From Deltaproteobacteria bacterium (GTDB lineage Bacteria > Desulfobacterota > Desulfobaccia > Desulfobaccales > 0-14-0-80-60-11), in assembly GCA_019308625.1 (NCBI GenBank), contig JAFDHU010000259.1:380-6353 (forward strand): a stretch of 5,974 bases of DNA, read 5' to 3'. The notes under the pieces are model-generated. The model saw only the letters and a program-made list of their open reading frames with translations. It was not told the origin of the DNA and did no database searches. Position numbers and translations under genes: made by a program. Below are positions 1 through 4,844 of the stretch, piece after piece; positions within the stretch are counted from its first letter, which is position 1, and each line of letters begins with the position of its first letter.

Positions 1-92
1 TTGGCTTAAATTATTCCATAATAAAACCGCAATCATTATTTAATTCATTATTTCATTTTTGACTTATAGGGAGCAATGTAAGGCCAAAACTA
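1..92 (+). promoter_or_regulatory. AT-rich leader upstream of the hydrogenase operon
   Basis: This stretch is about 27-30% GC, against about 65% for the bulk of the window, and holds no gene. It lies directly before hydB, the first gene of the operon, so the operon promoter is expected here or just outside the window. I could not place a convincing -35/-10 pair: TTGACT at 59-64 resembles a -35 box, but the position 17 bases on (82-87, ggccaa) is not a -10. A small perfect inverted repeat (ttatt-ccat-aataa) lies at 11-24. AAGG at 80-83, nine bases before the hydB ATG, is the best ribosome-binding candidate and is weak. That it is regulatory is inferred from position and composition only. Confidence 0.35.
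33..53 (+). repeat. 9-bp direct repeat, two copies in the leader
   Basis: TCATTATTT occurs at 33-41 and again at 45-53, with starts 12 bases apart; a partial third copy (TCATTTT) follows from 53. It sits 40-60 bases upstream of the hydB start, a position where an operator could lie. In DNA this AT-rich such repeats also arise by chance, so binding by a regulator is only a possibility. Confidence 0.4.
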
Positions 93-1121
93 ATGGTAAA
101 AACGCCCCAAAATTACTATCTTTCTATTGATGATTTCCATCTTCTTTTTTCCAGACTTACCGGTCTTGGTTACACTATTATCGCACCTAAAATTGTTGAA
201 GGAAATTTCACCTACAGCCCTCTCACTTCTCCGGCTGAACTCCCCCGAGGCTGGACGGCCAGGCAAGAGGCCGGCCTTTTCCGCTTGGAGAAGCGGGCCG
301 ATGAAGCGTTCTTCGGCTATACGGTGGGCCAGCATTCCTGGAAGCCGTTTCTGCTGCCGTCTGAGCAGACCGTGTGGACGGCGGAACGCCAACAGGAGGG
401 CTGGCACCTGTACCACACTCTGGCAGATTCCGGCCCCCAGGCCTTCCTAGGAGTCAGGGCCTGCGATCTGGCGGCCCTGGAGGTGCTGGACCGGGTCTTT
501 TTGCGGGGCAATTTCGTGGAGCCCACCTATGCGGCCCGGCGCTCCCAGACCCTGGTCATTGCGGTGAACTGCACCCAGGCCGGGGGCACCTGCTTCTGCG
601 CCTCCCTGGGCACCGGCCCCCGGGCCGTGTCCGGCTTTGACCTGGCACTTACCGAGGTGCTGCAGGATGGCCGGCATTTTTTTGTCGCGGAGGCGGGCAG
701 TGACCGGGGTGCGGCACTCCTGGCCGCGGTGGCCCCGCGCCCGGCCTCGCCGGAGGAAGCGGCCGCAGCCACGCAGGCCGTGGCTCAGGCGGCCCGGGAC
801 ATGGGGCGGCACCTGGAAACAGACGGCCTCCAGGAGCTTCTGTATCGAAACTATGAGCATCCCCGCTGGGCCGACGTGGCCGGCCGCTGCCTCACCTGCG
901 GCAACTGCGCCATGATCTGTCCCACCTGCTTCTGCCACACTTATGAAGACTCCCTGGACCTGGAGGGCCGGCGCACAGAGCGCCGGCGGCGCCAGCAGGT
1001 CTGCTTCACCCTGGAATTCTCCTACCTTCATGGCGGCAGCGTGCGGGCCAGCTCCCTGTCCCGCTACCGCCAGTGGCTGACTCACAAGCTGGCGCATCAC
1101 CTGGTGTCCGGTGGGCATTGA
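93..1121 (+). CDS. hydB: Sulfhydrogenase beta subunit, 4Fe-4S electron-transfer protein (C-terminus broken)
   Basis: The product resembles the HydB / anaerobic sulfite reductase A (AsrA) family, which carries electrons between the NiFe-hydrogenase small subunit and the flavin subunit HydG in the cytoplasm. The family block RACDLAA is at residues 122-128, NCTQAGGTCFCAS-GTGP at 159-176, and a cluster motif C-x2-C-x2-C-x3-C-P at Cys266, 269, 272 and 276. Family members then have a second cluster motif. Here the frame runs normally to THKLA (residues 330-334) and then reads HHLVSGGH and stops, while the expected CPVGIDITEEARAIR continues in another frame to 1182. About 15-20 residues, including most cysteines of the second cluster, are absent, so the protein as read would lack that cluster. 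The ATG at 93 is chosen because homology begins at once; AAGG at 80-83 is its only ribosome-binding candidate. The first ~45 codons are AT-rich, unlike the rest. Confidence 0.85.
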   Translation: MVKTPQNYYLSIDDFHLLFSRLTGLGYTIIAPKIVEGNFTYSPLTSPAELPRGWTARQEAGLFRLEKRADEAFFGYTVGQHSWKPFLLPSEQTVWTAERQQEGWHLYHTLADSGPQAFLGVRACDLAALEVLDRVFLRGNFVEPTYAARRSQTLVIAVNCTQAGGTCFCASLGTGPRAVSGFDLALTEVLQDGRHFFVAEAGSDRGAALLAAVAPRPASPEEAAAATQAVAQAARDMGRHLETDGLQELLYRNYEHPRWADVAGRCLTCGNCAMICPTCFCHTYEDSLDLEGRRTERRRRQQVCFTLEFSYLHGGSVRASSLSRYRQWLTHKLAHHLVSGGH

Positions 1122-1182
1122 CATCACTGAGGAGGCCCGGGCCATCCGGGAAAGCGACGGCGCCAGGATGGGGAGTCGGTAG
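1096..1182 (+). pseudogene. hydB: Out-of-frame C-terminal remnant of hydB
   Basis: Read in the frame starting at 1096, the DNA gives ITWCPVGIDITEEARAIRES and ends at TAG 1180-1182. This is the usual end of HydB/AsrA-type proteins, in which CxxCGRCITWCPVGID closes the second 4Fe-4S motif. It lies in a different frame from hydB and overlaps its last codons. The bases at the junction (ctggc followed by gcatcacc) look like the start of one conserved block fused to the end of the next, with a loss of roughly 50 bases whose length leaves remainder 2 when divided by 3. The identity is clear from the motif; whether the gap is biological or a reconstruction artefact cannot be told from sequence alone. 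Confidence 0.75.
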
Positions 1183-1255
1183 ACCGGAGCCAGGGCCGCG
1201 GCCTTGGCCGCGCGGCCGGATACACGGCGGCCGGGAGGCAAAAAGGAGTACAACC
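1183..1255 (+). other. Structured GC-rich gap with palindromes and RBS of the next gene
   Basis: This short spacer contains two perfect palindromes, GGCCGCGGCC at 1194-1203 and GGCCGCGCGGCC at 1206-1217, two bases apart, and a further ggcggcc at 1226-1232 that can pair with them. Several competing stem-loops are possible in the mRNA between hydB and the CNB-fold gene. A clear Shine-Dalgarno AGGAG at 1244-1248 lies seven bases before the ATG at 1256 and fixes that start. There is no U-tract, so it is not a typical intrinsic terminator; an mRNA processing or stability role is conjecture. Confidence 0.5.
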
Positions 1256-1714
1256 ATGGAGGCCCTTGAACAGCTTCTGGCGGAACATCCCTTTTTGCAG
1301 GGTCTGCCGTCCAGGCACCTGAGCCGGCTGGTCGACTTTGCCGAAGCCAAGCAGTTTGACGCTCAACAGTTCCTGTTTCGGGAAGGGGAGGCGGCCCGGG
1401 AGTTTTTCTTAATCCGCTCCGGTCAGGTGGCCATGGAGATTTACACCGCCCGGCGGGGGGCCATAACCATCCAAACCCGACAGGCGGGGGACGTGCTGGG
1501 CTGGATGGGGCTCAAGCCGCCTTATCAGTGGAACGTGGACGCCCGGGCCATGACGGTGGTCCGGGTCATCACCCTGAAAGTGGAAGGCCTGTGGCGTCTG
1601 TGCGAAGAGGATCATGAACTGGGCTACGACCTGCTCAAGCGCCACATCGGCTGCATGGCCCAGTACTTCAAGTCCATGAAACTGCAACTGGTGAGCCTCG
1701 TTCATGGCGTCTGA
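1256..1714 (+). CDS. Stand-alone cyclic-nucleotide-binding (Crp-like) domain protein
   Basis: A 152-residue protein that is essentially one cNMP-binding-fold domain: an N-terminal helix region (ALEQLLAEHPFLQGL, residues 3-17), the beta-roll with FLFREGEAAREFFLIRSGQVAMEI (39-62), and a phosphate-cassette region GDVLGWMGLKPPYQWNVDARAMTV (78-101). The canonical cassette glutamate position reads Trp83, while Arg97 is kept, so ordinary cAMP/cGMP binding is doubtful. A C-terminal helix follows, with no helix-turn-helix, so it should not bind DNA as Crp/Fnr proteins do. The start at 1256 is set by AGGAG at 1244-1248; the longer open frame upstream overlaps hydB and is rejected. Its last 11 bases overlap hydG, so it is translated within the hydrogenase operon. 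I infer an accessory or sensing role for the enzyme complex, possibly redox or nucleotide linked; this is unproven. Confidence 0.85.
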   Translation: MEALEQLLAEHPFLQGLPSRHLSRLVDFAEAKQFDAQQFLFREGEAAREFFLIRSGQVAMEIYTARRGAITIQTRQAGDVLGWMGLKPPYQWNVDARAMTVVRVITLKVEGLWRLCEEDHELGYDLLKRHIGCMAQYFKSMKLQLVSLVHGV

Positions 1715-2564
1715 GTCCAGAAGGGCAGTCCCGGCGTCTGAGGCCGAGCCTATGTTCCCCCGGCTGTTCCGGGTGGCCAGGCGGGTCAGGGAAACTCCGG
1801 ACACCTGCACCCTGACCCTGACGCCGGAGGGGCCCGGCGATTTCTCCTTCAAGCCCGGCCAGTTCAACATGATCACGGCCTTCGGGGTAGGGGAGGTGCC
1901 CATCTCTATCAGCGGGGACCCGGCCCAGCCCCTTCCCTTGAGACACACCATCAGGGGCGTGGGCGCGGTGACCCAGGCTCTCTGCCGGCTGAAGCCAGCG
2001 GAGGTGGTTGGCCTCAGGGGCCCCTTCGGTACCGGCTGGCCCCTGGCGGAAGCCGCAGGAAACGACATCTTCATCATCGCCGGGGGCCTGGGGCTGGCCC
2101 CTCTGAGACCGGCCATGTATCAGGTGCTGGAAAACCGCGCTGCCTACGGCGCGGTGGAGGTCATCTACGGGGCCCGCACCCCCGGGGACATGCTCTATCT
2201 TAAGGAGCTGCAGCAGTGGCGGGGGCGCTTTGACCTCAGGGTGCACGTCACCGTGGATGCCGCCGGGCCGGACTGGCGGGGCAACGTGGGGGTGGTCACC
2301 AACATCATTCCCCGGGCCCGGTTTGACCCCTATCACACCACCGCCCTCATCTGCGGCCCCGGAGTGATGATGCGCTTCGTGGTCCAGGACCTCCTGAAGC
2401 GCGGGGTCCGGGAGGAAAACATCTTTATCTCTCTGGAGCGCACCATGAAGTGCGGGGTGGGTTTCTGCGGCCATTGCCAGTTGGGGCCGGTGTTCATCTG
2501 CAGGGACGGGCCGGTGTTCTCTTATGCCCGCATCCGGGAGTGGTTTGAGAGGCGGGGAATTTAG
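1704..2564 (+). CDS. hydG: Sulfhydrogenase gamma subunit, FAD/NAD(P)-binding oxidoreductase
   Basis: A 286-residue cytoplasmic flavoprotein of the ferredoxin-NADP reductase superfamily, HydG / AsrB type. It passes electrons between NAD(P)(H) and the Fe-S chain of the hydrogenase. In order: FAD-binding barrel with FKPGQF (residues 49-54) and GEVPISIS (63-70), the RGPFGTGWP turn (105-113), nucleotide-binding loop [11 protein letters not shown] (125-135), CGPG (217-220), and a C-terminal [2Fe-2S] motif with Cys250, Cys255, Cys258 and Cys266. It appears complete. The ATG at 1704 overlaps the previous gene by 11 bases and has no good Shine-Dalgarno; an internal ATG at 1752 (MFPRLFRV) is an alternative start since homology begins there. 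The stop is two bases before the hydD ATG, which points to tight translational coupling. NADP rather than NAD preference is inferred from the family, not from a residue I could verify. Confidence 0.92.
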   Translation: MASESRRAVPASEAEPMFPRLFRVARRVRETPDTCTLTLTPEGPGDFSFKPGQFNMITAFGVGEVPISISGDPAQPLPLRHTIRGVGAVTQALCRLKPAEVVGLRGPFGTGWPLAEAAGNDIFIIAGGLGLAPLRPAMYQVLENRAAYGAVEVIYGARTPGDMLYLKELQQWRGRFDLRVHVTVDAAGPDWRGNVGVVTNIIPRARFDPYHTTALICGPGVMMRFVVQDLLKRGVREENIFISLERTMKCGVGFCGHCQLGPVFICRDGPVFSYARIREWFERRGI

Positions 2565-2566
2565 AC

Positions 2567-3355
2567 ATGGCTCGCAGACCCAAACTGGCAGTATGGAAGT
2601 TCACCTCCTGCGACGGCTGCCAGCTCTGCCTCCTGGACCTGGAGGAAGAGCTGCTCACCCTGGCGGAGAAGCTTCAGATCGCTTATTTTATGGAGGCTTC
2701 CCGGGCGGTGGCCCGGGGGCCTTACGACCTCTCCCTGGTGGAAGGCTCCGTGAGCACTCCCGAGCACCTGCAGCAAATCCAGCGGGTGCGCCGGGCCTCC
2801 CGATTTCTGGTGGCCATCGGCACCTGCGCCGCGTCCGGCGGCATCCAGGCCCTCAGGAACTTTGCCGCGGTGGAGGATTACGCCGCGCAGGTGTATGACC
2901 GTCCGGAACTGCTGAAGGTGCTGGCGGAGTCCACCCCGGTGTCCCAGCACGTCCCGGTGGACCTGGAACTGCACGGCTGCCCCCCCAATAAGCACCAGGT
3001 GCTGGACGCGGTGGTGGCCTTCCTGCATGGTCGCCGCCTGCCCCAGGAGTCGGCCAGCGTGTGTCTGGAGTGCAAGCGCCGGGGGAACATCTGCGTCCTG
3101 ACGGCCCACGGCGTCCCTTGCCTGGGGCCGGTGACCCGCGCCGGTTGCGGGGCCCTGTGCCCTACCTATCACCGGGGCTGCTACGGCTGCTTCGGACCCA
3201 AGGAGACCCCTAACACCAGCTCCTTAAGCCGCTGGTTCAGCCAGCGCCTGGGCCAGTCAGAGGCTGATCTGGTGCGGGCCTTCCGGCAGTTTTACGCCAA
3301 CGCCAAGGCCTTTAAGAAAGAGTCGGAGGCACATGAGTATATAAAGGGTGGATAA
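2567..3355 (+). CDS. hydD: Sulfhydrogenase delta (small) subunit, 4Fe-4S protein
   Basis: A 262-residue small subunit of a cytoplasmic [NiFe] hydrogenase, related to the NuoB/20-kDa family. It has no Tat signal peptide, consistent with group 3 rather than periplasmic enzymes. Proximal-cluster cysteines are visible in SCDGC (Cys15, Cys18), GTCAASGG (Cys87) and LHGCPPNK (Cys138). Further cysteines in [11 protein letters not shown] (166, 169, 176), [16 protein letters not shown] (185, 194, 198) and GCYGC (205, 208) are those expected for two more 4Fe-4S clusters. It would relay electrons between the NiFe site in HydA and HydB/HydG. It looks full length and uninterrupted. It begins two bases after hydG; a purine-rich stretch at the end of hydG (gagaggcgggg) can act as ribosome-binding site. 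It ends at TAA 3353-3355, directly before a repeat-bearing gap. Confidence 0.93.
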   Translation: MARRPKLAVWKFTSCDGCQLCLLDLEEELLTLAEKLQIAYFMEASRAVARGPYDLSLVEGSVSTPEHLQQIQRVRRASRFLVAIGTCAASGGIQALRNFAAVEDYAAQVYDRPELLKVLAESTPVSQHVPVDLELHGCPPNKHQVLDAVVAFLHGRRLPQESASVCLECKRRGNICVLTAHGVPCLGPVTRAGCGALCPTYHRGCYGCFGPKETPNTSSLSRWFSQRLGQSEADLVRAFRQFYANAKAFKKESEAHEYIKGG

Positions 3356-3412
3356 AGAGGGGAGGGCCGGGGGATTTCCTCCCCCGCCCCCTCAAACTCC
3401 CCTCCCAACCCC
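3356..3412 (+). repeat. Intergenic GC-rich repeat, copy A (after hydD)
   Basis: Directly after the hydD stop lies a sequence that recurs after the hydA stop (copy B, 4572-4640). Both begin within a base or two of TAA with AGAGG, share GAGGGGAGGGCC-GGGGATT, then a pyrimidine-rich stretch and CTCAA-TCCCCTCCCAA-CCCC. The ends form an inverted repeat (GAGGGGAG with CTCCCCTC), and a smaller internal hairpin pairs ggggga (3369-3374) with tccccc (3380-3385). The pattern resembles REP-type extragenic palindromic elements, which can protect or terminate mRNA; the function here is inferred. The remaining gap (3413-3471) shows nothing else beyond a lack of Shine-Dalgarno before hydA. Confidence 0.6.
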
Positions 3413-3471
3413 CACAACCAACAGGGTAATGGGAAGAAACCTTATTCCATGAATCAGAACCGATAATTTTC

Positions 3472-3927
3472 ATGACCGGCAAAAAGACCATCAAAGTGGA
3501 CTATCTGGCCCGGGTGGAAGGGGAGGGGCGCCTGTACCTGCGCATCAGAGACGGCCGGGTGGCCGAATCCCGGTTCGCCATCTTTGAGCCGCCCCGGTTT
3601 TTTGAGGCCTTTCTCCGGGGCCGCCGCTTCACCGAGGCCCCGGACCTCACCGCCCGCATCTGCGGCATCTGTCCGGTGGCCTACCAGATGAGTGCCACCC
3701 ACGCCATGGAACAGGCCCTGGGGGTAAAGGTGGAAGGCCCCTTGCGGGACCTGCGCCGCCTGCTCTACTGCGGCGAGTGGATTGAGTCCCACGCCCTGCA
3801 TGTCTTTCTGCTGCACGCCCCCGACTTCCTGGGCTATCAGGACGCCTTCCAGATGGCCCGGGACCACCCGGTCATGGTGGCCTTCCCTTCCCGGACTTTG
3901 CCCGGGACTATGAGTTCGTGTCCCTGA
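3472..3927 (+). CDS. hydA: Sulfhydrogenase alpha (large, NiFe catalytic) subunit, N-terminal part
   Basis: This frame encodes the first third of the large subunit that holds the NiFe active site, where H2 is split or formed. [11 protein letters not shown] (residues 9-19) and the L1 motif [10 protein letters not shown] with Cys64 and Cys67, two of the four nickel-binding cysteines, are clear. The match continues through [22 protein letters not shown] and AFQMARDHP (to residue 133). From about residue 136 the frame reads nonsense and stops at TGA 3925-3927. The true continuation ([21 protein letters not shown]) starts near 3882 in another frame, and some 60-70 residues normal in this family are absent between them. 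ATG 3472 is the only start codon between homology and the in-frame stop at 3427; no Shine-Dalgarno is evident. As read, no functional hydrogenase could be made. Full family length is about 430 residues. Confidence 0.88.
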   Translation: MTGKKTIKVDYLARVEGEGRLYLRIRDGRVAESRFAIFEPPRFFEAFLRGRRFTEAPDLTARICGICPVAYQMSATHAMEQALGVKVEGPLRDLRRLLYCGEWIESHALHVFLLHAPDFLGYQDAFQMARDHPVMVAFPSRTLPGTMSSCP

Positions 3928-4571
3928 GCCATCCCGGGGAATACCCCATGAATGAAGGCCGCCTGCAGTCCAATAAAGGGCTGGACATCCCGGTGACGGA
4001 ATACGAGGAGCATTTCCAGGAGGAGCAGGTGCCCCACTCCAACGCCCTGCATTCCCGCCTCAAGGCTCGAGGGGCGTATCTGGTGGGCCCCCTGGCCCGC
4101 TACAACCTCAACTTTAAGCTTCTTTCCCCCCTGGCCCGGGAGGCGGCCCGGGAAGCCGGCATCGCGCCGTCCTGCCGCAACCCCTTCCAGAGCATCATCG
4201 TGCGCAGCGTGGAGATTCTCCACGCGGTGGAGGAGGCGCTGCGGCTGATTGAAGGCTATGAGCCTCCGGAGGCGCCCAGCCTGCCGGTGGAGCCCCGGGC
4301 CGGGGTGGGCTGCGCCGCCACCGAGGCCCCCCGGGGCATCCTTTATCACCGCTACCGGATAAACGCAGAGGGCCTCATTGAGGAGGCCAAAATTGTGCCG
4401 CCCACCTCCCAGAACCAGAAAAGCATGGAAGCCGACCTGGTGGAGTACGCCAGCCAGCACCTGGACCTGCCCACCGATCGCCTCACCTGGCAATGCGAGC
4501 AGGTGCTCCGCAACTACGACCCCTGCATCTCCTGCGCCACGCACTGCCTTAAACTGGAGATAGAACGGTAA
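3882..4571 (+). CDS. hydA: Sulfhydrogenase alpha (large, NiFe catalytic) subunit, C-terminal part
   Basis: Continuation of hydA in a different frame. Recognisable homology starts at [13 protein letters not shown] (3882 on); the first usable start codon is the GTG at 3918, which is internal to the ancestral gene and not a real start. It includes [36 protein letters not shown], a run ending [17 protein letters not shown], and the L2 motif DPCISCATH near the end with the other two nickel-ligating cysteines. After that His come only CLKLEIER, a short tail like that of other group 3 large subunits. No maturation protease gene is present in the window. Conserved residues on this side are intact, so the frame change is either recent or not real. 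It ends at TAA 4569-4571. Confidence 0.88.
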   Translation, partial: LPFPDFARDYEFVSLSHPGEYPMNEGRLQSNKGLDIPVTEYEEHFQEEQVPHSNALHSRLKARGAYLVGPLARYNLNFKLLSPLAREAAREAGIAPSCRNPFQSIIVRSVEILHAVEEALRLIEGYEPPEAPSLPVEPRAGVGCAATEAPRGILYHRYRINAEGLIEEAKIVPPTSQNQKSMEADLVEYASQHLDLPTDRLTWQCEQVLRNYDPCISCATHCLKLEIER

Positions 4572-4640
4572 AGAGGCTGAGGGGAGGGCCAGGGGATTCG
4601 TAATTCTCCTCCCTCCTCTCAAGTTCCCCTCCCAAGCCCC
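4572..4640 (+). repeat. Intergenic GC-rich repeat, copy B (after hydA)
   Basis: Second copy of the element after hydD. It starts immediately after the hydA TAA with AGAGG, contains GAGGGGAGGGCCAGGGGATT at 4579-4598, a pyrimidine stretch, and CTCAAGTTCCCCTCCCAAGC ending at 4637. It is slightly longer than copy A because of a few inserted bases near each arm. Two copies placed identically relative to stop codons suggest a dispersed family in this genome rather than chance GC-richness. Confidence 0.6.
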
Positions 4641-4645
4641 TGTAA

Positions 4646-4679
4646 GGGGTTGGGGGAGGGGGTGCCGGGGGAGGGGGGG
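4646..4679 (+). other. G-run tract, potential G-quadruplex
   Basis: Five consecutive G-runs of 4, 5, 5, 5 and 7 bases are separated by loops of tt, a, tgcc and a. Any four meet the usual pattern for a stable G-quadruplex on the + strand, and hence in the transcript. It lies about 80-115 bases before the rhodanese/ferritin gene and overlaps the left arm of the hairpin below, so the two structures would compete. Such tracts are also prone to sequencing and assembly error. Confidence 0.6.
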
Positions 4680-4711
4680 CAAGGGAGTTCGATCCCTGGC
4701 CCCCTCCCCCC
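4668..4711 (+). terminator. Long stem-loop after hydA (terminator-like or attenuator-like)
   Basis: Bases 4668-4686 pair with 4693-4711 around a six-base loop (gttcga), giving a 19-position stem with two mismatches (4681/4698 and 4672/4707) and one G-T pair, largely G on the left and C on the right. It would be a very stable RNA hairpin between hydA and the rhodanese/ferritin gene. It is followed by caaaaacagt, not a T-run, so it is not a standard Rho-independent terminator on the + strand; blocking 3' exonucleases or partial termination is equally possible. Confidence 0.45.
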
Positions 4712-4743
4712 AAAAACAGTCTGCTGAAACCTGAAGGTACTCC

Positions 4744-4748
4744 GGAGG
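4744..4748 (+). promoter_or_regulatory. Ribosome-binding site of the rhodanese/ferritin gene
   Basis: GGAGG lies 12 bases before the ATG at 4761, a slightly long but workable spacing. It supports ATG 4761 as the real start, and so shows that the first 20 codons belong to a frame different from the rest of the gene. Confidence 0.6.
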
Positions 4749-4760
4749 ACAATTCCTAAA

Positions 4761-4844
4761 ATGATTGAATTGCGCAAGTTGTTTACCCCGGTGGCGTCCC
4801 TGGACGCCGAGGAGGCGAAAAAAGCGCCAGCCCTGGGAGTATGA
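4761..4844 (+). pseudogene. N-terminal fragment of the rhodanese/ferritin-like gene
   Basis: From ATG 4761 the frame gives MIELRKLFTPVASLDAEEAKK, a typical beginning for this rhodanese-ferritin family, then hits TGA at 4842-4844 after a few out-of-frame codons. The body of the gene resumes at 4825 (RQPWEYETAHLPGA) in the next frame. Rhodanese domains normally have about 15-20 residues here, ending in a hydrophobic strand and Asp-Val before Arg; these are missing. The join lies within or next to the A-run at 4818-4823. Confidence 0.7.

Noticed and set aside
76..81. Start-stop minimal frame ATGTAA just before hydB, preceded by GGGAG (69-73)
   Set aside because: The spacing from GGGAG to this ATG is only two bases and such six-base events are frequent by chance; a regulatory start-stop could not be supported.
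447..1253. Long antisense open frame (268 codons) opposite hydB, and similar long - strand frames opposite hydG and hydA
   Set aside because: They match no family I recognise, are rich in Gly/Pro/Ala/His as expected from the antisense of GC-rich codons, and lie opposite genes with clear homology. Read as shadows.
1073..1255. Extended N-terminus of the CNB-fold protein (about 61 extra residues)
   Set aside because: It overlaps the conserved hydB end, has no homology, and the AGGAG at 1244-1248 clearly serves the ATG at 1256.
3856..3908. 9-base direct repeat GCCCGGGAC (3856-3864 and 3900-3908) around the hydA break, considered as recombination ends
   Set aside because: The sequence between the copies is still present and the break lies between them, so recombination at these repeats would not give this join. 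Both simply encode Ala-Arg-Asp.
3918..4571. Reading the second part of hydA as an independent protein starting at GTG 3918
   Set aside because: Homology to the large subunit extends upstream of this GTG to about 3882, there is no RBS, and a C-terminal half alone cannot bind the NiFe centre.
4652..4711. tRNA-like segment: GTTCGATCC (T-arm-like) at 4687-4695 with GGGGGAG (4652-4658) able to pair with CTCCCCC (4704-4710)
   Set aside because: The span is only about 60 bases, the T-stem in tRNA register is mispaired, and no D-arm or anticodon arm can be drawn. The motif is better explained by the long hairpin.
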